NCBI GenBank assembly: GCA_030533235.1 | Contig: JAUNJN010000018.1 | Span: 1 to 42,964 of the forward strand | Length of the DNA: 42,964 nt | Direction: 5' to 3' | Source: Eubacteriales bacterium | Lineage (GTDB): Bacteria > Bacillota > Clostridia > Lachnospirales > Lachnospiraceae | The notes under the pieces: model-generated | Database searches by the model: none | Told to the model about the DNA's origin: nothing | The model's input: the letters and a program-made list of their open reading frames with translations, nothing else | Shown here: in pieces, positions 8,010-15,155 of the stretch | Layout of the letters: each line of letters opens with the position of its first letter | Position numbering within the stretch: the stretch's first letter is position 1 | Made by a program: the position numbers and the translations under genes

Positions 8010-8357
8010 ATGAAAAAAAGAATCACGGCATATCTTGCATATATTGATCAACTTTTGGAGACAGGGGATGCTGATTGGGAAAAGGAACGAAAAAAACATC
8101 TTATACAGATTGGCTTTTTTGCGCATGAACGTACGGTCCACTTGATTGTTATGGTGCTGTTTGCACTGTGTACCCTTCTTAGTATGCTGTATTTTGTATT
8201 TACGAGTGAACCGGTGATTCTCCTCCTTGCAGGTGCATTTTTTATTTTACTTGTACCTTATATTATGCATTATTATCTGTTGGAAAACAGTGTGCAGAAG
8301 ATGTATGTACAGTATGATGCCATGCAAAATAAAATCGAAAAGAGCTTTCATATATAA
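8010..8357 (+). CDS. Small two-helix membrane protein, unknown function
   Basis: A 115-residue protein. The first 45 residues are helical and charged (YLAYIDQLLETGDADWEKER). Two membrane helices follow (about 52-75 and 80-100) with a very short turn between them, then a charged C-terminal tail. I do not recognise a named family, although I recall similar hypothetical proteins in Lachnospiraceae. The ATG at 8010 has GGGAG eight bases upstream; the ATG 15 bases earlier contains this site within its codons and is less likely. It is a single-gene transcript with its own promoter and a strong shared terminator. Confidence 0.7.
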   Translation: MKKRITAYLAYIDQLLETGDADWEKERKKHLIQIGFFAHERTVHLIVMVLFALCTLLSMLYFVFTSEPVILLLAGAFFILLVPYIMHYYLLENSVQKMYVQYDAMQNKIEKSFHI

Positions 8358-8360
8358 TAT

Positions 8361-8410
8361 AAAACGGCGGTTGCTTAAGTTTACGCTTAGGCAACCGTCG
8401 TTTTTTTTTA
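8361..8410. terminator. Bidirectional terminator between convergent genes
   Basis: A long stem (8363-8379 with 8386-8402, about 15 of 17 positions paired) around a short loop is followed rightwards by a T run through 8409. A short A run on the left serves the leftward lipoprotein transcript. Confidence 0.9.
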
Positions 8411-8770
8411 TTTCTTTGTTGTATGATTTGGATTTGCGGAACGTTCCTTGCTGTTTCCGGAGTTGTTGTCATCCAGTAAATCTTCAACACCGTTTGTAAC
8501 ACCATCGACAGCATCTTCAACACCGTTTCCTACATCATCGACAGCATTTCCTATGTCGTTACCAACGTTGTTATTTGATGATCCGTCTGTGGATGTGTGA
8601 TTGTCGTTTTGGTTATTGCCAACATTGTTTTCGGTTGTGTTTGTATTTTCTGTTGTTGTACTAGTACTCCCATTATCCCGACTTGTTTCGTCATTACCAC
8701 ATGCAGTCAGACAAACGGACATTACAACGAAAACGGTTGCAAGCAAAAAAACTGATTTTATTCGTTTCAT
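8408..8770 (-). CDS. Small lipoprotein with 11-residue repeats
   Basis: A 120-residue predicted lipoprotein: basic start, hydrophobic core and lipobox LTAC with Cys24 as the lipidated residue. Residues 25-69 are a Ser/Thr/Asn/Asp-rich linker. Residues 70-102 are three 11-residue repeats (GNDIGNAVDDV, GNGVEDAVDGV, TNGVEDLLDDN) that would form an acidic amphipathic helix. The repeats are also visible in DNA: ATCTTCAACACCGTTT at 8480-8495 recurs at 8513-8528, a 33-bp period. The repeats recall the acidic helical part of YhcN/YlaJ-type sporulation lipoproteins, but the main domain of that family is absent. An AAGGAGAG site precedes the ATG by 7 bases. Function unknown; anchored on the outer face of the membrane. 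Confidence 0.75.
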   Translation of the reverse strand: MKRIKSVFLLATVFVVMSVCLTACGNDETSRDNGSTSTTTENTNTTENNVGNNQNDNHTSTDGSSNNNVGNDIGNAVDDVGNGVEDAVDGVTNGVEDLLDDNNSGNSKERSANPNHTTKK

Positions 8771-8967
8771 GATAGACTCTCCTTTTCATTTAATCGATGT
8801 ATTTGTAGTATGTGTCGTAAAGAAAAAGATTATTATAAAATCAAATAAAATCCGTTGGAAAAGATTACATTTTATCCATAAATGTATTTGTGAAAGGAAT
8901 GATTGTCAGGATGTTACCATATATTAAAGTGTGACAAAAGCATTACGTCAAACAGGTCCGTAAAAGC

Positions 8968-8996
8968 TTGACAAAGAGTTATAAAATTTATACAAT
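8968..8996 (+). promoter_or_regulatory. Promoter of the polysaccharide deacetylase transcript
   Basis: TTGACA (8968-8973), 17-bp spacer, TACAAT (8991-8996). The predicted start near 9003 coincides with the first base of a hairpin. Confidence 0.75.
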
Positions 8997-9002
8997 GAAA
9001 AA

Positions 9003-9037
9003 TACAGCCTTTTTTTAAGAAATAAATAAAGGCTGTA
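9003..9037 (+). promoter_or_regulatory. 5'-terminal mRNA hairpin ahead of the deacetylase gene
   Basis: A 10-bp perfect stem TACAGCCTTT (9003-9012) with AAAGGCTGTA (9028-9037). The left arm continues into a T run, but the hairpin has no T run after it, so it is not a normal terminator for rightward transcription. Its position at the predicted transcript start suggests a 5' stabilising stem. Confidence 0.5.
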
Positions 9038-9099
9038 ACGGACAATTTGTATTATATGGCTATTGTACCACAATATGTGGATTTGTAAAGGGAAATATT

Positions 9100-10113
9100 A
9101 TGAGCGAAGAAAAAAATTACAATCGAAAAAAAGTAGACAGCATAAAGCGTTTTTTGTTCGTTTTGTTTCTGGTTATGTTTGCGGTTCCGGTTTTATTTTG
9201 TATGTATCTGTTGCTTCGTATGAACAGCATGGAACGGAAACTGGATGAACTATCGGATTTGATTCAGGATGCAAAAGTCGTTTCAAATCCGATTATGACG
9301 GATACGACGGAGGATCTTGCATCGCTTGACTATGATGCATATGATAACTTAGGAATAAGCACGACAGCACAGGAACAGACTCTGACATTATCCGATGACA
9401 TGGCGACGGAGCTTGATGCAGAGAATATTACGACTGAGGAGAGCGGTTCGCTTACAAAGACATTCTCCAACGGGAAGAAGGTATATCTGACCTTTGATGA
9501 CGGACCAACGACTTATACGGATGAGTTGCTTGACATTCTTGCTGATAATGATGTGAAGGCAACCTTTTTCTGCGTGTATAATCCGGATGAAACAGTATGG
9601 CCTGCGTATAAGCGAATTGTTGATGAAGGACATACATTAGGGATGCATTCCTATACACATATTTATAGTTCGATTTATGCGGGAAAGGACGCATTTATCG
9701 AGGATGTAACGGCAATTCATGATTTTCTGTACGAGCAGACAGGCTACGACAGTAACTTTTATCGATTCCCGGGTGGCAGCTCGAATACGGTCAGCAATGT
9801 GAACATGCAGGTACTGATTGAATATCTAAATAGTGAGGGGATTACATATTATGATTGGAATGCCTTGTCCGGAGACGCCGTTGATGGTACACTTAGTTCA
9901 CAGGCATTAAATGATACGGTTATGGGTTACGTCCGAAACAATGCGGGCGATTCCATTGTTTTGTTACATGATCTTCAGCAAAATCCTGCAACGATTGAAG
10001 GCTTGCAGGACCTAATTACGATGCTTAAGACCGAGGGCTATGAGATTTGTCCGATTGACACCGATACAATACCGATACAGCACGTAAAAGCGGCTACGCC
10101 TGAAAGGGAATAA
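9100..10113 (+). CDS. Membrane-anchored polysaccharide (peptidoglycan-type) deacetylase
   Basis: A 337-residue protein with an N-terminal membrane anchor (about residues 17-40), a variable linker to about 120 and a NodB-type deacetylase domain. Motifs are complete: TFDDGP (131-136, Asp133 and Asp134), metal-binding His183 and His187 in HSYTH, RFPGGS from Arg222, the Trp253 region, and LLHD (His290-Asp291). The family removes N-acetyl groups from cell-wall GlcNAc or MurNAc using a divalent metal; the domain faces outwards here. AAAGGGA precedes the ATG by 6 bases. It ends 14 bases before folC and may share the transcript. The exact substrate cannot be told from sequence. Confidence 0.92.
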   Translation: MSEEKNYNRKKVDSIKRFLFVLFLVMFAVPVLFCMYLLLRMNSMERKLDELSDLIQDAKVVSNPIMTDTTEDLASLDYDAYDNLGISTTAQEQTLTLSDDMATELDAENITTEESGSLTKTFSNGKKVYLTFDDGPTTYTDELLDILADNDVKATFFCVYNPDETVWPAYKRIVDEGHTLGMHSYTHIYSSIYAGKDAFIEDVTAIHDFLYEQTGYDSNFYRFPGGSSNTVSNVNMQVLIEYLNSEGITYYDWNALSGDAVDGTLSSQALNDTVMGYVRNNAGDSIVLLHDLQQNPATIEGLQDLITMLKTEGYEICPIDTDTIPIQHVKAATPERE

Positions 10114-10127
10114 GGCAGGAAGATAAC

Positions 10128-11414
10128 ATGAATTTTAAAAATGCAATGCAATATATTAATCGTAAAAATAAGCTCGGCACCATGCCGGGCTTAGATACTA
10201 TAACGGAGCTTCTAAAAAGGTTGGGTAATCCGCAGGATGCATGCAGATGTTTGCACATCGCGGGAACGAATGGAAAAGGCTCTGTTTTTTCGTATGTGCA
10301 GGAAATTCTTATGGAGGCAGGATATAAGGTCGGTCGATATGTTTCACCGACAATTCTTGATTATCTGGAGCGCTTTCAGATTGACCGGTGTAATATGGAT
10401 GAAGATACGTTTTCGAGATTGCTCACCCGTGTTTCGGACTGTTGTGAGGTTATGGAAGCGGAGACTGCATATTGTCCGACTTCGTTTGAGATTGAAACAG
10501 CGATTGCTTTTTTATATTTTAAGGAGCAACACGCAGATTATGCTTTGATTGAATGCGGGATGGGAGGATTACTGGACGCAACCAATGTCATTCGTCATCC
10601 GGTATGTTGTGTGTTTGCATCAATCAGTATGGATCATATTTCATATCTGGGCGACACATTGGAAAAGATTGCTGCACAAAAGGCGGGAATTATTAAGGAA
10701 AACAGCTTGTGTATCTCTGCGCCACAGCAACCGGAGGTGCTGCATGTATTAGAGGATACTTGTCGGATGCGGCATTCAAAACTTTGTTGTGCGGATGCCG
10801 GACAATTGACAATTATTCAGATGAATCTTGAACGATCAATTTTCGAGTATGAGAATGAACAATATGAAATCACCTTGCTTGGGGAACATCAGCTTCAAAA
10901 TGCCATTACGGCAATCGAAGTTGCAAACCGGATTCCGAATGTAACAATTGAGCATATTAAGAATGGATTGCGAAAAACAAAGTGGGTCGGACGCATGACA
11001 AAAGTACGAGAACAGCCGCTTATGTACGTAGACGGGGCACATAATGAGGCTGCGTGGAAATACTTGCGAAAAATGGTGAATAAATATTTTACAAATCGCA
11101 GGATTATTTATATAATAGGAGTGTTAAAGGATAAGGCGTACGATTGTATGGTAGAGCTTTTAGCTGACACGATGGATTATGCGGTTGTTATTACACCTCC
11201 GACACCACGCGGGCTTGATAAGGATATACTTGCAAGCAGTCTCTCAGCGAACGGTGTAAGTTGTTGTACGGCAGAAAATCATAGGCAGGCGATTATGCTT
11301 GCAAACAGTCAGGCAAAACTGTTTGCAGATACGGAAAATAACAGACCGGATCCTGTGATTTTGGTGTGTGGCTCTCTATCCTTTTTGTCAGAATATCTGA
11401 CCGATATTGACTGA
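10128..11414 (+). CDS. folC: Folylpolyglutamate synthase / dihydrofolate synthase
   Basis: A 428-residue Mur-ligase-like enzyme that adds glutamate to dihydropteroate and to folates with ATP. The P-loop is AGTNGKGSV (Gly46-Ser52), followed by SPTILDYLERFQ, the IECGMGGLLDATN block and the C-terminal domain with DGAHN. Length and motif order are normal. First gene of a folate cluster (folC, HD protein, folP, folB-folK); the cluster context fits the bifunctional role. An AGGAAG site lies 5 bases before the ATG. Confidence 0.94.
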   Translation: MNFKNAMQYINRKNKLGTMPGLDTITELLKRLGNPQDACRCLHIAGTNGKGSVFSYVQEILMEAGYKVGRYVSPTILDYLERFQIDRCNMDEDTFSRLLTRVSDCCEVMEAETAYCPTSFEIETAIAFLYFKEQHADYALIECGMGGLLDATNVIRHPVCCVFASISMDHISYLGDTLEKIAAQKAGIIKENSLCISAPQQPEVLHVLEDTCRMRHSKLCCADAGQLTIIQMNLERSIFEYENEQYEITLLGEHQLQNAITAIEVANRIPNVTIEHIKNGLRKTKWVGRMTKVREQPLMYVDGAHNEAAWKYLRKMVNKYFTNRRIIYIIGVLKDKAYDCMVELLADTMDYAVVITPPTPRGLDKDILASSLSANGVSCCTAENHRQAIMLANSQAKLFADTENNRPDPVILVCGSLSFLSEYLTDID

Positions 11415-11434
11415 TAGAATTCGAGGCATTTGCT

Positions 11435-11920
11435 ATGGAACGTTTGAATCAGATTTTGCAGCACACTTTGTTTAGAAAATCCATGGAGGAGATTCAAAAG
11501 GCAGAGCTTAAACGTGAATACTGCCTGCATGGGTTGGAACATAGTTTGGATGTTGCACGTATTAGTTATATTATTAATTTGGAAGAACAGTTAAATATTC
11601 CTAAGGATATTATATACGGAATGGCTTTGTTACATGATATCGGCCGTTCAAAAGAGTATTTGCAGGGACAGTCACATCATGTTGCGGGTGCAAGTCTGGC
11701 AGGACAGATATTACTTGACTGCGGATATTTGCAGACCGAAACGGATATGATTTGCCGTGCGATTACGTGTCATAAGAGTGAATTAATAAACACGGAACAA
11801 AATGTTCTTTGCAGTTTACTTTATCGTGCAGACAAATTATCCCGCAATTGTTTTAATTGCAAGGCATATAATACATGTTATTGGGCGGAAACGAAAAAAA
11901 ATAAAACAATTATGGTGTAA
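11435..11920 (+). CDS. HD-domain phosphohydrolase inside the folate cluster
   Basis: A 161-residue HD-domain protein. Metal ligands can be placed at His36, His67-Asp68 (LLHDIG) and Asp133 (YRADKLS), with more histidines at 81, 82 and 113. The C-terminus has three cysteines in CFNCKAYNTC (139, 142, 148), possibly a metal site. HD proteins hydrolyse phosphate esters or nucleotides; the substrate is not evident. It lies 20 bases after folC and 5 bases before folP, so it is almost certainly co-transcribed. The folate pathway needs dihydroneopterin triphosphate to be dephosphorylated and no classical enzyme for this is in the cluster, so that step is a reasonable hypothesis only. Confidence 0.85.
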   Translation: MERLNQILQHTLFRKSMEEIQKAELKREYCLHGLEHSLDVARISYIINLEEQLNIPKDIIYGMALLHDIGRSKEYLQGQSHHVAGASLAGQILLDCGYLQTETDMICRAITCHKSELINTEQNVLCSLLYRADKLSRNCFNCKAYNTCYWAETKKNKTIMV

Positions 11921-11925
11921 GAATT

Positions 11926-12750
11926 ATGATAGAGAAAATGATTATTGGAAACAAAGAATTTCATATCGGGAGAAAACCCTATGTGATGGGGATATTAAAT
12001 GTCACACCGGATTCGTTTTCGGACGGAGGAAACTATACGGATATGGATCGTGCGTTGTTTCATGTTCAGACTATGATTGAAGAAGGTGCAGATATCATCG
12101 ATGTTGGGGGTGAATCGACAAGACCGGGACATGTACCTGTGTCTGTGCAGGAGGAAATTGAAAGAACTTGTTTTGTGATCGAGGCAATCAAGGAACGTTT
12201 TTCTGTGCCTGTATCACTTGATACATATAAATATGAGGTGGCAAAGACAGGACTTGCCGCCGGAGCGGATATGATTAATGATATCTGGGGGCTAAAGTGG
12301 GATGATCGTATGGCGGCACTTATTGCGGAGCATGATGTACCATGTTGTCTGATGCATAATCGCAAGGTGACGGAGTATGCTGATTATTTACCGGATGTGA
12401 TTGCGGATTTAAAGGAGAGTATTTCGATTGCAGAGGCAGCAGGAATAAGACCCGAGCGGATTATGACAGATCCGGGAATCGGATTTGCAAAGGATACAAA
12501 CCAGAATCTTTTATTAATGAATCATTTGGAACTTTTAACGAAGCTTGGATATCCGGTATTGCTCGGAACATCCAGAAAGTCCATGATCGGCAACGTGTTA
12601 AATCTTCCGGTTTCGGAGCGTGAAGAGGGAACGATAGCTACCTCTGTGCTTGGACTTATGAAGGGATGCAGCTTCTTTCGAGTACATAATGTAAAGGCAA
12701 ATGTTCGTGCATTAAAGATGACTGCGGCAATGCTTTTGGGTAAATTGTGA
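11926..12750 (+). CDS. folP: Dihydropteroate synthase
   Basis: A 274-residue FolP joining 6-hydroxymethyl-dihydropterin pyrophosphate and p-aminobenzoate; the target of sulfonamides. Motifs visible in order: GILNVTPDSFSDGG, DVGGESTRPG, SLDTYK, INDIWG, MHNR, TDPGIGFAK and LGTSRKSMIG. Length is normal. The gene starts 5 bases after the HD gene stop with a weak ribosome binding site, suggesting coupling; an in-frame ATG four codons later is an alternative start. Confidence 0.95.
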   Translation: MIEKMIIGNKEFHIGRKPYVMGILNVTPDSFSDGGNYTDMDRALFHVQTMIEEGADIIDVGGESTRPGHVPVSVQEEIERTCFVIEAIKERFSVPVSLDTYKYEVAKTGLAAGADMINDIWGLKWDDRMAALIAEHDVPCCLMHNRKVTEYADYLPDVIADLKESISIAEAAGIRPERIMTDPGIGFAKDTNQNLLLMNHLELLTKLGYPVLLGTSRKSMIGNVLNLPVSEREEGTIATSVLGLMKGCSFFRVHNVKANVRALKMTAAMLLGKL

Positions 12751-12772
12751 TTTACGCGAGGATGGTGATTGC

Positions 12773-13591
12773 ATGGATAAAATAATTATAAAGGATTTGG
12801 AAATTTTTGCATATCATGGCGTGATGGATGCCGAAAAGAAAAACGGCCAGACATTTTATGTGACGACAGAGTTGTTTATGGATTTGCGGGAAGCGGGACT
12901 CGCCGATGATTTGAATAATACTATCAATTATGCGGAAATTTGCGAGGATATCCGCTTGGTGATGACAGAAGATAAATACAATTTAATCGAAGCTGTTGCG
13001 GAAAATATTGCCGGAACAATTTTACTGAAATATGATAAAATAAAAATGATTCATGTGACAATCAGCAAGCCGCATGCACCGATTCCGATGACATTTGATA
13101 CGGTGTGTGTGGATATAGTTCGAAAAAAGCATATTGCATATCTTGGAATTGGTTCAAATCTCGGAGACAAGGAAGCATACCTTGATTATGCGGTTGACCA
13201 GCTTGGAAAGGACGATTATGTGACGGTAAATAAGGTGTCGTCCTATATTGTGACGGAACCGTACGGAGATGTTGAACAGGATGATTTTCTGAACGGATGC
13301 CTTGAGATTGAGACGTTGTATTCTCCCGAGGAGCTTCTTGCGCTGATTCATGATATAGAGTCCGGTGCAGGACGAAAGAGACTGATTCATTGGGGTCCGC
13401 GAACACTCGATATCGATATTTTGTTGTATGATCGGGAAATCATTATGGAAGAGGATTTAAAGGTGCCGCATATTGAGATGGCTAAGCGTGCGTTTGTGTT
13501 AGAGCCGCTTTGCGAGATTGCACCTTATGCATATCATCCGGGGTATACCCGGACAGTTCTGGAGTTGCTTGAGTTATTGAAACAGGTATGA
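12773..13591 (+). CDS. folB-folK: Fused dihydroneopterin aldolase and hydroxymethyl-dihydropterin pyrophosphokinase
   Basis: A 272-residue two-domain protein. Residues 1-116 are FolB (Glu21 in the AEKKNGQ loop, Lys99 in TISKPHAP), which cleaves dihydroneopterin. Residues 118-272 are FolK (YLGIGSNLGD, EPYGDVEQDDFLNG and the block ending WGPRTLDIDILLYD), which transfers pyrophosphate from ATP. The fusion is common in Firmicutes and joins consecutive steps. It supplies the substrate of the upstream folP. GAGGATGG lies ahead of the ATG. With folC, folP and this gene the cluster lacks only folE and the triphosphate-removing step. Confidence 0.94.
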   Translation: MDKIIIKDLEIFAYHGVMDAEKKNGQTFYVTTELFMDLREAGLADDLNNTINYAEICEDIRLVMTEDKYNLIEAVAENIAGTILLKYDKIKMIHVTISKPHAPIPMTFDTVCVDIVRKKHIAYLGIGSNLGDKEAYLDYAVDQLGKDDYVTVNKVSSYIVTEPYGDVEQDDFLNGCLEIETLYSPEELLALIHDIESGAGRKRLIHWGPRTLDIDILLYDREIIMEEDLKVPHIEMAKRAFVLEPLCEIAPYAYHPGYTRTVLELLELLKQV

Positions 13592-13613
13592 TTATTTTAT
13601 GGGGGTGGCAATC

Positions 13614-15149
13614 ATGGCGTACAAACTTTTTGCCGCAATCTATGTGGGATCCAGTGAGATTTCTATGAAGATTTATGAGATAAACGGCAGAAAATCCTTC
13701 CGACAAATTGATGGTGTAACTAAGATTATCGAACTTGGCAAGGATACTTACCGCAAGGGGAGTCTTAGTACAACATCTATCAGACAGGTATGTGAGATTC
13801 TAAATGAATTCAAGAAAAAGATGCATGAGTATCAGATTACGGATTATCGTGCATATGCTACAAGCGCGATTCGTGAAGCTGAAAACACCGAATTTATTCT
13901 GGATTCCATCAAAAGAAATGTACATCTTTTGGTGCAGGTTTTGAGTAATTCCGAACAGCGTTATATGAACTTCAAGGGACTGGTGGCAAAGTATAAAAAC
14001 TTCCATCAGGTTGTGAGCAAAAATACCGCATTCGTTGATGTTGGAGCAGGCAGTGTTCAGATATCCCTGTTTGATAAGAATAATTTATCTGTTACGGAAA
14101 ATATTCCGATTGGTGCAGTTCGAATCAGAGATTATCTTTCGATTGTCGGAAGGCAAAGCGGAAGACTTGATCAGATTATTGCAGAGTATGTTGAGAGTGA
14201 CATTGTCACATTCCGAAATCTCTATCTAAATGACAAAGAAATCAAAAATATTATTGTGGTCGGTGAGGTTGTGGAAACAATCAAACGTATGATGGCTGAT
14301 TTTGATATTGATGAGCAGATTTCCAAGGATCAGTTTACCGCGATATATAATCGCGTAGTCACGATGAATCCACAGGCTCTTGCAGAACGATACGGCATTC
14401 CGTATGAGCGTGCAACCTTAGTGTTACCGACGATATTGATTTATAAGTCATTTCTTAACAATTGTAAGGCAGATGAAATTTATATTCCAAAGGTGGATTT
14501 CTGTGACGGAATTACGGCAGCCTATATGGATGAAGGAAGCCGTGTTGTATTTGAACATGATTTTACAGAAGATATTCTTGCATCAGCATACAGTATCAGC
14601 AAACGTTATAAGTGCAATCGCAGTCATGTGGAGCGTACATCCGATATAGCGCTTAAGATTTTTGACAGTGTGAAAAAAATTCACGGCATGGGAAAAATTG
14701 AACGACTTCAGCTTCAAATTGCAGCAATTTTACATGAATGCGGAAATTATATTAATATGCATAACGGTGCTGAAAATTCATATTATATTGTCGCCAATAC
14801 AGAAATTTTGGGATTATCACACAAAGAGCGAATGGAAGTTGCCAATATTGTGAAATATAACATGCTGTATCTACCGGATTATGCACGCATTTCATCAGAG
14901 TTAGATGGTGCGGATTATCTGACAGTCGCAAAACTTGCAGCAATATTACGAATTGCAAATATATTAGATAAAAGTCACTTGCAAAAAATAGAGGATATAT
15001 CGGTTTCCATTAAGGATAGTCAAATGATTATTTTTGCTAACACCTATGAAGATATTTCGCTGGAGGCAGGTTTGTTTGAAACAGGTGCGGATTTCTTCGA
15101 AAAGGTGTATGGATTACGACCGGTATTAAGACAAAAAAGGAGTGTGTAA
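13614..15149 (+). CDS. Ppx/GppA-like exopolyphosphatase family protein with C-terminal HD-type domain
   Basis: A 511-residue protein. The N-terminal half has the actin-like fold signature of Ppx/GppA, with ATSAIREAEN and the phosphate loop VDVGAGSVQISLF (about 141-153). The C-terminal half (about 310-511) is the helical HD-like domain, where the HD pair reads HECG as is usual for Ppx. The first phosphate loop, normally DxGSNS, reads YVGSSE (10-15), so the Asp is a Tyr and the Asn a Ser. The start at 13614 has GGGGGTGG just upstream; the longer reading places this site inside the coding region. It lies 6 bases before ppk1, so polyphosphate turnover is the natural role. Whether it is catalytic or a sensor is uncertain. 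Confidence 0.85.
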   Translation: MAYKLFAAIYVGSSEISMKIYEINGRKSFRQIDGVTKIIELGKDTYRKGSLSTTSIRQVCEILNEFKKKMHEYQITDYRAYATSAIREAENTEFILDSIKRNVHLLVQVLSNSEQRYMNFKGLVAKYKNFHQVVSKNTAFVDVGAGSVQISLFDKNNLSVTENIPIGAVRIRDYLSIVGRQSGRLDQIIAEYVESDIVTFRNLYLNDKEIKNIIVVGEVVETIKRMMADFDIDEQISKDQFTAIYNRVVTMNPQALAERYGIPYERATLVLPTILIYKSFLNNCKADEIYIPKVDFCDGITAAYMDEGSRVVFEHDFTEDILASAYSISKRYKCNRSHVERTSDIALKIFDSVKKIHGMGKIERLQLQIAAILHECGNYINMHNGAENSYYIVANTEILGLSHKERMEVANIVKYNMLYLPDYARISSELDGADYLTVAKLAAILRIANILDKSHLQKIEDISVSIKDSQMIIFANTYEDISLEAGLFETGADFFEKVYGLRPVLRQKRSV

Positions 15150-15155
15150 GCCGGT

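Larger units (their letters stand above)
8771..9099. other. Divergent intergenic region (329 bp)
   Basis: No gene is seen here. It carries a good rightward promoter (8968-8996), a hairpin at the predicted start of that transcript (9003-9037), and a possible leftward -10 TATAAT (8837-8832) for the lipoprotein gene with only a weak -35. A small TATTGT/ACAATA inverted repeat lies at 9061-9075. Confidence 0.6.
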
